From positions 1 through 64,000 of the forward strand of contig JBAZWL010000022.1 in assembly GCA_041660405.1 (NCBI GenBank): DNA of 64,000 bases, written 5' to 3'. The stretch comes from Taibaiella sp041660405 (GTDB taxonomy: Bacteria; Bacteroidota; Bacteroidia; Chitinophagales; Chitinophagaceae). Positions within the stretch are counted from its first letter, which is position 1. Each line of letters starts with the position of its first letter. Shown here piece after piece: positions 33,212 through 42,104 of the stretch. The notes beneath the pieces are model-generated. The model was not told the origin of the DNA and did not search any database. It saw only the letters and a list, made by a program, of their open reading frames with translations. A program made the position numbers and the translations under genes.

Positions 33212-35811
33212 TCTTTCTCCATTTTTGTAATATCCAATTTGAGGCTTTCGTCTTTAACGGAGCTCTTATAGACTTGCCAGGCTTTGATGGCTATATCTTT
33301 TTTAGCTTTCCAATCCTCAATTACAGCTTTATCTGTTGCAACTTTGACGCTTTTTTCAGCATAGGCTTTAAGATTGTAAATAATAGCACCGGCATAAAAC
33401 CCGCTATGAGCGTCAGGATTTTTTAAGGCAAGTTTTTGCAGTAGCGCAATTCCCCTTGAAAAAACGGTGATGTCGTCCACATGGGTAAGATAGTCCTGAA
33501 CGGAAGTCAGGAAGGTCATCCTGCTATTTTCAAAAAGCTGCCAGGTCTTCTGCTCAAAGAAATTAAAATCTTCTTTTTTACCATCCTTTGCAATTACTCC
33601 CGAAGCCTTATAAAGCAAAAGATTACCTTTCATTTGCGGAAGGTTAAGGTTGCGGGCATACTCCACAGCGCGTTTATGGTTTACTCTGTCCAAAGCATAT
33701 AAAGCAGCGGCGGCTACTTTATATGAACTATCGCTTATGTTTTTTTCGTAAGTACTGATATATTCCTCGTTGCTAAGGTCGCCTAAAGCATCAAGGGCAG
33801 CAGCTTTCGGTGTATTGTCATTATCTGACTCTGCTATTTTCCCTATTGATTTAACCCACTCTTTAGAAAGTTTTTTATTAACTGCGTACTCTTTCACATT
33901 TATTCCCAGGCTACGAAGACGTGGGTTTTTATCGGTTAGGGCGATATTAAATATTTGCTCCGCAGTATCATTATTCTTCAACTCCTCGACGCCTTCCAGA
34001 GCCAGTCTTTTATTTAAAAAATCATTGCTATTACGGTACTGTATCAACCATTGTCCGGCGGTTTTTTTATCTGTGATTTCTCCGGGTACCCAATGTTCTG
34101 CATCAGGTACAATTACAGGTCTCTGACCTTGAACATAGTTGTACACGTATTCCTCTTTCTTCTTTTCAATATTCCAATCCACTTCACGTACTGCACTGCC
34201 TGTAATGATTTGAGCCTTCATGGGTAAGCGATATAGTCCTATGGTATCACTCTGTTTTTGCAGCACCGTTACCGTAACTTTTTGATCAGCATCATTATAA
34301 TTATAACTCACTTCCAGTTTCGGATGCCCGCCACGATAATACCACTGGTTAAAGAACCAGTTCCAGTCCTTGCCGGTTATCTGTTCGAAAGCTAATCTCA
34401 ATTGTGTGGCTTCAGCACTATGTAATGCATTTTGAGTAAGGTATAAGTGTAACGCATCAAAGAATGCCTCGTCGCCCGTAAGCTGACGAAGGTAATGTAG
34501 CGTCAGCCCACCTTTGGAGTAGGATACCCGGTCAAACATATCTTCCTGCGACTTGTAATGAAAACGTACCAGAGGAGGATCACTCCACTTTGCCTGGTTC
34601 AGGTATTTATTCAAACCTTGCAACCATACAACGGCTCGCGCGTCTTGCCCATATTTATATTCAGTCCATAGGTGTTCGCTGTAATCGGCAAAGGATTCAT
34701 TCAAGGTGAGATTGCTCCAGGATTCTGCTGTTACGTAGTCGCCAAACCATTGGTGAAACAATTCATGGGCTACGATGAAATCATTTTTATCATCTGCAAG
34801 TTGACGTTTGTCTTTAAGATTAAAGGCTCCAAACAAGCTGGCAGAAACGTTTTCCATAGCCCCGGAAACATAATCGTAACCAACTACCTGGCTATATTTA
34901 TTCCAAGGGAAATCTACTCCAAGTTTGTTCGAAAAGAATTCGATCATCTCTGGCGTATTGTTGAAAATATCTTTTGCGTAAGCGCTATATTCCTGCGGGA
35001 CATAATAGTTTACTTCTTTACCCCGCCAATTATCTTTCACCACTGCAAAGTTGCTTGCAGCCATCATTACAAGATATGATGGAATAGGAATGTCCTGGTT
35101 CCAGGTGTCAGCACGCATACCATCTTTTTCCTTTACAGAAGAAGATAGTTTGCCATTACTCAAAGTCTTGAACGAATCCGGAACATGCATCGTGATCTGA
35201 TATGTAGAGCGAAAATTGGACTTATCAAATGTGGGGAACCAACGACTGCTTGCTTCTGTCTCGCCTTGTGTCCATATCTGAACTTGCTGGTAAGGCTCGG
35301 CTCCATCGGCATTTATAAAATACAAGCCCCTGTCTTCAGTAATAGCTTTGCTACCACCAGCATCAAAAGCGTAAGGCAAAGCTGTGTATTTAATATTGAG
35401 TTTAAGTGTATCTTTTTGGGTAAAGACCTTAGGTAATTTTATACTTAAATGCAAAGTATCATACCGGTAAGGAAGCTTATTATTTCTGCTGTCACTCACC
35501 TCAATGATCTTCATTCCTTTGGCATCCAGTACCACAGAATCTGTAGCATAAAAATAAGGATGCATGGAAATTTGTGTTACCGCATCTGCACTTCGCTGCT
35601 TCAGGTTAAAGCGAATATCAATATCGGTATGGATCAGTTCCCATTCTTTTGTAGCCGTTGCACGGTAAATGTCCAGCGGATCATTGGAAGAAACCTGGAC
35701 TTCTGGCATAGTAATAGGTACTGGTTTGGCATTTTTCCTGAAAATGGTGCAGGAGCCCAATAAAATGATAATGCTGAAGGCTATAGCAGAAGAAAGCTTA
35801 TAAGAAAACAT
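33208..35811 (-). CDS. M1-family aminopeptidase, lipoprotein
   Basis: 867 aa from the Met at 35811, which starts a lipoprotein signal (IAFSIIILLGSC). An N-terminal M1 beta domain is followed by the substrate-recognition motif GAMEN (VSGAMENVSA) and the zinc motif HELFHQWFGDYV with the downstream Glu (NESFADYSE). After the catalytic domain, a HEAT-like helical C-terminal region (about 600-860) replaces the ERAP-type end. It is probably an outer- or inner-membrane-anchored aminopeptidase facing the periplasm. Its last codons overlap the dispersed repeat. Confidence 0.92.
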   Translation of the reverse strand: MFSYKLSSAIAFSIIILLGSCTIFRKNAKPVPITMPEVQVSSNDPLDIYRATATKEWELIHTDIDIRFNLKQRSADAVTQISMHPYFYATDSVVLDAKGMKIIEVSDSRNNKLPYRYDTLHLSIKLPKVFTQKDTLKLNIKYTALPYAFDAGGSKAITEDRGLYFINADGAEPYQQVQIWTQGETEASSRWFPTFDKSNFRSTYQITMHVPDSFKTLSNGKLSSSVKEKDGMRADTWNQDIPIPSYLVMMAASNFAVVKDNWRGKEVNYYVPQEYSAYAKDIFNNTPEMIEFFSNKLGVDFPWNKYSQVVGYDYVSGAMENVSASLFGAFNLKDKRQLADDKNDFIVAHELFHQWFGDYVTAESWSNLTLNESFADYSEHLWTEYKYGQDARAVVWLQGLNKYLNQAKWSDPPLVRFHYKSQEDMFDRVSYSKGGLTLHYLRQLTGDEAFFDALHLYLTQNALHSAEATQLRLAFEQITGKDWNWFFNQWYYRGGHPKLEVSYNYNDADQKVTVTVLQKQSDTIGLYRLPMKAQIITGSAVREVDWNIEKKKEEYVYNYVQGQRPVIVPDAEHWVPGEITDKKTAGQWLIQYRNSNDFLNKRLALEGVEELKNNDTAEQIFNIALTDKNPRLRSLGINVKEYAVNKKLSKEWVKSIGKIAESDNDNTPKAAALDALGDLSNEEYISTYEKNISDSSYKVAAAALYALDRVNHKRAVEYARNLNLPQMKGNLLLYKASGVIAKDGKKEDFNFFEQKTWQLFENSRMTFLTSVQDYLTHVDDITVFSRGIALLQKLALKNPDAHSGFYAGAIIYNLKAYAEKSVKVATDKAVIEDWKAKKDIAIKAWQVYKSSVKDESLKLDITKMEKE

Positions 35812-35886
35812 AGAAGCAAAGTTGCAACTAAATGAATACATGTTGCTAACCCGTAATGGGTGAACTTTTAAAAGTAACCTTTTTAT

Positions 35887-35919
35887 AAACCTTATAGGTT
35901 TTTAAAACCTATAAGGTTT
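35887..35919. repeat. Perfect 16-bp inverted repeat
   Basis: AAACCTTATAGGTTTT (35887-35902) pairs with AAAACCTATAAGGTTT (35904-35919), with a single-base loop. It lies in the gap upstream of the M1 peptidase and behind the FMN reductase, where it could terminate the latter. Confidence 0.75.
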
Positions 35920-35935
35920 GGAGGAGAAATGTTTT

Positions 35936-36436
35936 CTAGTAACCCACAAAACCTTCCAACTGCTCTGCAATGGTATTCAACGTAAGCTGATGCATAAATT
36001 TACCTTCCAGGTTCATTTCATCATTGATCTTTGATAAAGGCAATTTGTTATAATGCACATTCATTTTAAGGTAATGAAGAATATTGGTCATGTGCTCTAT
36101 TCCACGTAGGTTACCACCGCGACCATCAGCCACGCCAACAAGTAATGCTTTTTTATACCACCAGCACCTGCGTATATCTGTATTATCCAGAAAGGCTTTA
36201 AGTACACCCGGAAAACTTCCATTGTATTCCGGCATTACAAAAATGAATTTATCAGAAGGGATCAGGAATGCAGCTTCTGTCCTAAGTAATTCTTCACTGC
36301 GTTGCAACACATCCATACCCACAAGCGAGACCAGGTGAACGTCTTCTTTTTTTTGCTGTAAAAATTCCAGGTAATAATTTGCAACCTGCAATGTCCTGCT
36401 GCCTTTTCTATTGGTTCCGGATATAATGGTAATCAT
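35936..36436 (-). CDS. NADPH-dependent FMN reductase
   Basis: 166 aa from the Met at 36436 (ITIISGTNRKGSRTLQVANYYLEFL). The flavodoxin-like fold has the phosphate-binding SGTNRKGSRT loop and the FVMPEYNGSFPGVLKAFLDN motif. The family reduces FMN, quinones, azo dyes or chromate with NAD(P)H. Monocistronic, with AT-rich repeats upstream. Confidence 0.88.
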   Translation of the reverse strand: MITIISGTNRKGSRTLQVANYYLEFLQQKKEDVHLVSLVGMDVLQRSEELLRTEAAFLIPSDKFIFVMPEYNGSFPGVLKAFLDNTDIRRCWWYKKALLVGVADGRGGNLRGIEHMTNILHYLKMNVHYNKLPLSKINDEMNLEGKFMHQLTLNTIAEQLEGFVGY

Positions 36437-36510
36437 GAAGCTTGAATGTAAAATAGCTGACAAAGGTACATGAAAGTTGTAAGTGATAAGTAGTCAGTGG
36501 TCAGTAGGCA

Positions 36511-36625
36511 AATTTGAATATTGAATATTGAGCATTGAATATTGAGCATTGGATATTGAGTCTTAAAAACTATTTCAAATTTCAAATTCAATTTCAAATT
36601 TCTAATCTCCAATTTCAAATTTTAT
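36511..36625. repeat. AT-rich short direct repeats
   Basis: TTGAATATTGAGCA-type units repeat at 36514-36560 and ATTTCAAATT-type units repeat at 36571-36622. The two blocks occupy the spacer between the FMN reductase and the CcmC-like gene. Confidence 0.75.
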
Positions 36626-36639
36626 ATCAATAATCCCTT

Positions 36640-36647
36640 TACCTTTG
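36640..36647 (+). promoter_or_regulatory. -7 element of the CcmC-like gene
   Basis: TACCTTTG fits TAnnTTTG. A small hairpin, AACGGG (36660-36665) with CCCGTT (36671-36676), would sit in the leader of this transcript. Confidence 0.5.
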
Positions 36648-36692
36648 CGCAAATTTCACAACGGGCCAAACCCGTTTTATAATATTTCCTCG

Positions 36693-37358
36693 ATGCGAAA
36701 GTCCTGGTGGAAAATCCTCTGCGTACTGCTGCTTATCTATACTATTGTAGGTGGGCTTATGCTTCCTGTTCCCGCGCTTGCCCTTGTTCACGAAAGTATC
36801 CGTAATCTTTATTTCCATGTGCCCATGTGGTTTGGCATGATGATCATGTTTACCATAAGTTTGGTATACGCGATCCGTTATTTGCGCAAGAGCAATCTCA
36901 AGGATGATATTTATGCTGTACAATTTACCAATATAGGTCTTGTATTTGGTACCCTCGGCATTGTTACCGGCATGGAATGGGCCAATTATACTTGGGGCGA
37001 GCCCTGGAGCAATGATCCTAAACAATTAGGCGCCGCTTTAAGTATGCTTACCTATTTTGCCTACCTTGCCCTTAGAGGTGCTATAAGTGATTATGACAAA
37101 CGAGCTAAGATAAGCGCAGTATATAATATTTTCGCTTTTGCACTGATGATCCCTTTCCTGTGGGTGCTTCCAAGCCTTACGGATTCACTGCATCCCGGCA
37201 GCGGCGGTAATGTTGGTTTTAATACCTACGATTTGGATAACGGTATGCGTATGGTATTTTATCCTGCAGTAATAGGTTGGACATTGCTTGGCGTATGGAT
37301 TGCCACGCTAACGATACGTTTAAAATTAATTGAAAAAAGAGAAATATTACATGGATAA
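36693..37358 (+). CDS. ccmC: Cytochrome c biogenesis protein, CcmC/CcsA type
   Basis: 221 aa from the ATG at 36693; the frame upstream is leader sequence. It has six membrane helices and the haem-handling pattern NLYFHVPMWFGM, GMEWANYTWGEPWSNDPKQ (a WWD-type loop) and a C-terminal helix. The protein presents haem for cytochrome c or for export to CcmE-like carriers. Its last codons overlap a CcmD-like gene, as in other Bacteroidota. No other ccm genes are nearby. Confidence 0.88.
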   Translation: MRKSWWKILCVLLLIYTIVGGLMLPVPALALVHESIRNLYFHVPMWFGMMIMFTISLVYAIRYLRKSNLKDDIYAVQFTNIGLVFGTLGIVTGMEWANYTWGEPWSNDPKQLGAALSMLTYFAYLALRGAISDYDKRAKISAVYNIFAFALMIPFLWVLPSLTDSLHPGSGGNVGFNTYDLDNGMRMVFYPAVIGWTLLGVWIATLTIRLKLIEKREILHG

Positions 37359-37590
37359 TTTCAAAAAAATTACACGAATTTCCCTTCGTAAGTGTCTACT
37401 CACCTTACTGGTATTATTGCCTGTATTTAGCTACGCACAACAGCCTGTTGAAATGGCAGATACTTTTCGTTCGAACGGTAAAATATATGTTGTGTTATTG
37501 GTTATTTGCACTATTTTTGCGGGCATTATTTTATTTCTGGTGTATTTAGAGCGAAAAATCAAGAAATTGGAACAAAATCAAAAAGGTTAA
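37351..37590 (+). CDS. CcmD-like small membrane protein
   Basis: 79 aa from the ATG at 37351, overlapping the CcmC-like stop by 8 bp. An N-terminal hydrophobic stretch (CLLTLLVLLPVFSYA) may be a signal peptide. Then MADTFRSNGKIYVVLLVICTI leads into a membrane helix and a basic coiled end LERKIKKLEQNQKG. CcmD is a short single-span helper of CcmC. The order and overlap support the name; the sequence itself is weakly conserved. Confidence 0.75.
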   Translation: MDNFKKITRISLRKCLLTLLVLLPVFSYAQQPVEMADTFRSNGKIYVVLLVICTIFAGIILFLVYLERKIKKLEQNQKG

Positions 37591-37638
37591 AAAAACATTG
37601 TTTTAAAGAAAAGTAATTCATCACTTATTTAAATTTTT

Positions 37639-39084
37639 ATGGCTTCTACGGCAACAGTAACAACCAATTCAGGTCACACTGAATACAGCTTTTTCCAGGG
37701 CGTTGAACGCAATTTCGACAAAGCAGCCCAGTTTACCCGTTTCGAAAAAGGTATCCTTGAGCAAATCAAAGCTTGTAACTCTATCCTTCAGATTAAATTC
37801 CCCGTACGCATTGGTGATGGAGTGGAAGTAATTGAAGCATATCGTGTACAACACTCTCACCACAAATTGCCGTGTAAAGGTGGTATCCGTTTCAGTATGG
37901 ATGTAAACCAGGATGAAGTAATGGCCCTGGCTGCATTGATGACCTACAAATGTGCTATCGTGAATGTTCCTTTTGGTGGTGGTAAAGGTGGTATCAAAAT
38001 CGATCCTAAAAAGTACACTCCATTTGAACTTGAAAAAATTACCCGTCGTTATACATCTGAATTAGCTAAGAAAAACTTTATCGGACCTGGTATAGATGTA
38101 CCTGCGCCTGATTATGGTACTGGTGCACGCGAAATGAGCTGGATCGTAGATACTTATGCTTCTCTTAACCCGGGCGAACTGAATGCACAAGCTTGTGTTA
38201 CCGGTAAACCAGTTGCACAGGGTGGTGTACGTGGCCGTACTGAAGCTACGGGCCTTGGTGTTTATTATGGTATACGTGAATTGTGCAACGTTGCAGAAGA
38301 CATGAAAAACCTTGGCTTGACCACTGGTCTTGCCGGTAAAAAAGTAGTTATTCAGGGTTTAGGTAACGTAGGTTACTACGCTGCAAAATACTTCCAGGAA
38401 AGCGGTGCTATTCTTGTAGGTCTTGCAGAATACGAAGGTGCTATTTCCAATCCAAATGGACTTGACCTTGAAAAAGTAATTGCACACCGTAAAGAAACAG
38501 GTTCTATCCTGAATTTCCCTGGTGCTGAAAATATTCCTGTAAGCGCACACGCTTTAGAACTGGAGTGCGATATCCTTATCCCTGCAGCGCTTGAAGCTGT
38601 TATTCATGCTGGTAATGCAGGTAACATCAAAGCTAAGATCGTAGGTGAAGCGGCTAATGGCCCTTTAACTCCTGATGCTGACGTGATCTTGAATAAAAAA
38701 GGTGTGAGCGTAGTGCCGGATATGTACCTGAATGCAGGTGGTGTTACGGTATCTTATTTTGAGTGGTTGAAAAACCTTAGTCACGTACGTTATGGCCGTC
38801 TGGAAAAACGCTTCAGTGAAAACATGTTCGGCGAAATCGTTCACGCTATGGAAAGTATGACCGGCAAACGCGTTACAGAAATGGAACGTAAAGTATTATT
38901 GCACGGTCCTGATGAAGTTGATTTGGTTTATTCTGGTCTTGAAGATACTATGATCACTTCTTACCATGAGATCCGTGAGGCTTACAAATCTAATTCAGGC
39001 GTTGAAGATATGCGTACTGCAGCCTTCATCTGTTCTATTAATAAAGTAGGTTCTTCTTACGAAGAGTTAGGTATCTTCCCATAA
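37639..39084 (+). CDS. Glutamate (Glu/Leu/Phe/Val) dehydrogenase
   Basis: 481 aa. It has the catalytic Lys region VNVPFGGGKGGIKIDP, GPGIDVPAPDYGTGAREM with the proton-relay Asp, the Rossmann motif VVIQGLGNVGYYAAKYF and a C-terminal cofactor-side region. It catalyses oxidative deamination of glutamate to 2-oxoglutarate or the reverse. The E in LAEYEGA following the Rossmann fold suggests NAD use; this was not tested. A strong terminator lies immediately downstream. Confidence 0.93.
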   Translation: MASTATVTTNSGHTEYSFFQGVERNFDKAAQFTRFEKGILEQIKACNSILQIKFPVRIGDGVEVIEAYRVQHSHHKLPCKGGIRFSMDVNQDEVMALAALMTYKCAIVNVPFGGGKGGIKIDPKKYTPFELEKITRRYTSELAKKNFIGPGIDVPAPDYGTGAREMSWIVDTYASLNPGELNAQACVTGKPVAQGGVRGRTEATGLGVYYGIRELCNVAEDMKNLGLTTGLAGKKVVIQGLGNVGYYAAKYFQESGAILVGLAEYEGAISNPNGLDLEKVIAHRKETGSILNFPGAENIPVSAHALELECDILIPAALEAVIHAGNAGNIKAKIVGEAANGPLTPDADVILNKKGVSVVPDMYLNAGGVTVSYFEWLKNLSHVRYGRLEKRFSENMFGEIVHAMESMTGKRVTEMERKVLLHGPDEVDLVYSGLEDTMITSYHEIREAYKSNSGVEDMRTAAFICSINKVGSSYEELGIFP

Positions 39085-39109
39085 GGATCAGGCCTTATAT
39101 TATTTTATC

Positions 39110-39139
39110 AAAAAGACGCACCGTTTGGTGCGTCTTTTT
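39110..39139 (+). terminator. Intrinsic terminator after glutamate dehydrogenase
   Basis: AAAAAGACGCACC (39110-39122) pairs with GGTGCGTCTTTTT (39127-39139), GTTT loop, then further T. Confidence 0.92.
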
Positions 39140-39190
39140 TTATACAATGCCCAACACAGCAGGTTCATTTTACCGTCTATTAACAATAGT

Positions 39191-40060
39191 ATGAAAACAC
39201 AAATGATCCCGATTCATGATTTTTCCAAAGATGGAAGAGAAAGTGTCTCCTTCCGTTATATTCCTTTAAACAAAAGATCGGATTACGATATTACAGAATC
39301 TCATCGGCATAACTATTTTGAGATTTTCCTTTTTGCCAAAGGTGGTGGAAAGCATGAGATTGATTTTGGCGCACATGAAATTTCGGACAGCAGTATTCAT
39401 TTCGTATCGCCGGGACAGGTACATAAAGTGCGCCGGGAACCAGATTCGTATGGGTCTATTCTTTTATTTTCCAGGGACTTTTATCATTTTGGCGCTAAGA
39501 CAGATCTTTCTTTATTCGAATATCCTTTCTTAAATACACATACACAAGGCTCTCCGGTAGTGAATCTTGAGGAAAAACAGTTTGAGGAATTGCTTTCATT
39601 ATCCCGTGCCATGGGAGAGGAGAAAACAGTTAATGATCCAACCGGTAAGGAAGTAATCCGTACCTATTTGCATATTTTTTTACTGAAGTGCAAACAATAC
39701 GCTGAAAGATCAGGGGATACCAAACATGATGAATCCCAACAACACTTTCATAAGCTGAAACATTTGCTGGAAGAGTGTTACCGTCATCAACATCTACCTT
39801 CTTATTATGCTGATGAGCTTTCTATTTCTTCTAAAAAACTAAACGAGATCTGTAAAACATATTCTGGCAGCACCGTAAATAACCTGATAAAAGACAGGAT
39901 TATGCTGGAAGCAAAAAGACTGTTGCTTCATTCGGAGTATAGTGTAAAAGAAATCAGTTATTTTCTGGGATTTGACGATCCGGCTTATTTTAACCGGTTT
40001 TTCAGAAAAAACCTTGAGATGTCAGCAGGAACGTTCCGGAAAGTTGACCAGGAGAAGTAG
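39191..40060 (+). CDS. AraC-family transcriptional regulator
   Basis: 289 aa from the ATG at 39191; the longer frame upstream lies in a terminator. An N-terminal cupin-like sensor domain (HRHNYFEIFLFAKGGGKHEIDF and HFVSPGQVHKVRR) is followed by two C-terminal helix-turn-helices: YADELSISSKKLNEICK and VKEISYFLGFDDPAYFNRFF. The ligand is unknown. No nearby target is obvious. Confidence 0.9.
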   Translation: MKTQMIPIHDFSKDGRESVSFRYIPLNKRSDYDITESHRHNYFEIFLFAKGGGKHEIDFGAHEISDSSIHFVSPGQVHKVRREPDSYGSILLFSRDFYHFGAKTDLSLFEYPFLNTHTQGSPVVNLEEKQFEELLSLSRAMGEEKTVNDPTGKEVIRTYLHIFLLKCKQYAERSGDTKHDESQQHFHKLKHLLEECYRHQHLPSYYADELSISSKKLNEICKTYSGSTVNNLIKDRIMLEAKRLLLHSEYSVKEISYFLGFDDPAYFNRFFRKNLEMSAGTFRKVDQEK

Positions 40061-40130
40061 TATGATTATTGTGAGCAAACGCTTTCAAATAATTACAACT
40101 CAATGATGGACTGTGTTTTGATGACTTGTT

Positions 40131-40637
40131 TCAAGATTCTGTGTGCTCAAAAAGTTGTTCAGGATAAATAGATTGTTTCTCATCTATTACATAAGTGCGG
40201 GTCCATCTGTCATGCCAGGGATAAGAAGGATTGCCAAAAGCACTAAAGGGTTCTAAGGGTACCATACGGCTTAATCCCCTAAGTAAAGCCGTTTTCGGAG
40301 ATATTGTACTGCCATCCTCGTTTACTGCTTTTGTGCCGGTAATGAACTTACCAAGCGACTTCCCTTTGGACAAGGCCTCAACACCTCCCATAAATAAAGC
40401 ATACCAGCAAAGGGAAATGATTACGTTTATAATACTAACTAAAGTAAAATTATATCCTGCCAGCTCATAGAGCGTTTCCATGTATATAACGGCTACAAAG
40501 CTGTTAAACAACCAGGAGAAGACCGCATAAGCTACTCTATCAATAATAAGATTAAGAAAACGTTTGCCTTGTGAGGCTAGTACCAGTTGTGCTTCATCGT
40601 TATCAAATATGGAAGATTCGTTTTGTTCCATTAACAT
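40131..40637 (-). CDS. RDD-family membrane protein
   Basis: 168 aa. RFLNLIIDRVAYAVFSW is the first helix with the Arg-Asp, followed by a second and third helix and the loop KGKSLGKFITGTKAVNEDGS. The end LLRGLSRMVPLEPFS is also typical of RDD proteins, some of which transport ions. There is no fused partner domain. It converges on the AraC gene and is followed by an Smr gene on the same strand upstream. Confidence 0.85.
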   Translation of the reverse strand: MLMEQNESSIFDNDEAQLVLASQGKRFLNLIIDRVAYAVFSWLFNSFVAVIYMETLYELAGYNFTLVSIINVIISLCWYALFMGGVEALSKGKSLGKFITGTKAVNEDGSTISPKTALLRGLSRMVPLEPFSAFGNPSYPWHDRWTRTYVIDEKQSIYPEQLFEHTES

Positions 40638-40695
40638 TAATTTGGATGCAATATTAATGAAATTAATACTCCTAAAGAAACGTTAATCCATTTTC

Positions 40696-41706
40696 CTACT
40701 GCCGAAAAAATATTTCCGTAGCACCATAACCATATCTGGGATTCCAGTCATGTTGGAAAAATTCAACTTCCACTATTGATTTCAACATGGTATGTATTTC
40801 CTCTTTGAGTCGGCCCTTCCCTACTCCATGTATTACTATCAGCGATTGCTGGTGGTTGCGTATCGCATCGTTCATTGCATCTTCAAATGCTTCTAGTTGA
40901 ATGGTGAGCATTTCATAGTTACTCAATCCTGTAGTATTTTCTACAAGCTGTTCTATATGAAGGTCAATTTCAGAGCGGGGCCTTTCTTTTTTTTCTGTTT
41001 TTAAAGCGGTAACAATGCTACGTACAGATTCCTTTTTGATTTCATGCTTTTCGAAAATAGCATCTTCCGGAACCGGGAAATCATCTGCCAGTTTGATGTG
41101 AAACATGGGGTTATTTTCCTGTTGAATCCGGTTAATATACTCAAACAATTTTTTCGGTTTTATCCGCAGAGTGTCACTCAATGATCCCGCTTTTGATTTC
41201 ACGTGTTGCTGCTGAATGACCCATGAAAACCTGGGCTGGTCATGCATTTCATCAAATGGAATATCGTGCAGGTAAAAATGAGAAAACGGTTGCAACTCTG
41301 CTGTATGCGAAAAAAGCGAGCCGGACTGGCTGGAACATTCGTATTGTAATATAAGCTGGTAAGGCGTTTGATTGATGAAGTAGGCTTTCAGTTTATCAAC
41401 CACATCTTCAAATTCATCGAAACGAAAAACCGGTAAAAAAGACAGATGAAATCCTGATGCAACACCATGACCCAAGCCTTTTGGCTTTTCTACAGGAACA
41501 TCATCAATATGCATTACCGATGCTGGTTTATTTTTCTTTTTTTCGGTAAACCATTTAAGATAAGGGTGGTCTACTTCGTCCAGGAAAACAGGAAAATGTG
41601 TTCCGGAAACTTCGACTTCTATCATATCTTTATCCACAAGGCTTACTACCCTGCCCTCCTCACCTGTGCGTTTCAGCAATACTATATCTCCTATCGAAAA
41701 TTTCAT
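40696..41706 (-). CDS. DUF2027 / Smr-domain protein
   Basis: 336 aa. An N-terminal RNA/DNA-tudor-like segment (FSIGDIVLLKRTGEEGRVVSL) is followed by DUF2027, a jelly-roll-like region (about 90-230), and a C-terminal Smr domain with SEIDLHIEQLV and VIHGVGKGRLKEEIH, the LDxHG-like and HGxGxG motifs. Smr domains are nucleases related to MutS2 ends. It is divergent from the cobalamin riboswitch. The biological role is unknown. Confidence 0.85.
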   Translation of the reverse strand: MKFSIGDIVLLKRTGEEGRVVSLVDKDMIEVEVSGTHFPVFLDEVDHPYLKWFTEKKKNKPASVMHIDDVPVEKPKGLGHGVASGFHLSFLPVFRFDEFEDVVDKLKAYFINQTPYQLILQYECSSQSGSLFSHTAELQPFSHFYLHDIPFDEMHDQPRFSWVIQQQHVKSKAGSLSDTLRIKPKKLFEYINRIQQENNPMFHIKLADDFPVPEDAIFEKHEIKKESVRSIVTALKTEKKERPRSEIDLHIEQLVENTTGLSNYEMLTIQLEAFEDAMNDAIRNHQQSLIVIHGVGKGRLKEEIHTMLKSIVEVEFFQHDWNPRYGYGATEIFFRQ

Positions 41707-41781
41707 TACCTGAACTCCTTTTTGCTGTTTATTCCAAATAATCCGGGGCGAGCAAATACAAATTTCGGAACAAAATTTTAA

Positions 41782-41814
41782 TTGATTATCAATTTTAATT
41801 TTTAATTACCTTTG
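41782..41814 (+). promoter_or_regulatory. Promoter of the cobalamin-riboswitch operon
   Basis: TTG at 41782-41784 and TACCTTTG at 41807-41814 (TAnnTTTG) are 22 bp apart, close to the usual Bacteroidota spacing. Transcription would begin just before the riboswitch at about 41820. Confidence 0.6.
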
Positions 41815-41815
41815 T

Positions 41816-41962
41816 GCCGCATTAGAAAAGGGAATCCGGTGTGAATCCGGAACAGTACCCGCTGCTGTAAGTTCATAATCATTTATTTCAAACCTCATGC
41901 CACTGCTATTATGCGGGAAGGCACTGAAATAAAGAACAAGTCAGAAGACCTCCTAATTTGCA
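41816..41962 (+). promoter_or_regulatory. Cobalamin (AdoCbl) riboswitch
   Basis: Conserved elements appear in order: GGGAATCCGGTGTGAATCCG (41830-41849), the start of the core, then AACAGTACCCGCTGCTGTAA, the downstream GCCACTG (41899-41905), GGGAAGGCACTG and finally AGAAGACCT (41944-41952). A closing P1 stem (GCATTAG near 41818 with CTAATTTGC near 41953) frames it. A B12-binding riboswitch here controls the three genes that follow. Confidence 0.93.
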
Positions 41963-42104
41963 TTAAAATTGAATCAGTAGCTTTCGGGAATAAAAGCGAG
42001 GATAAGAAACCAAATATCTGATCTGTTAAGGGTCATTGTTTTCATTTCTTCATCTTTTCCTTCCTATATGGTTGCTGCATAAAACGTTGTCAAATTTTTT
42101 ATTT

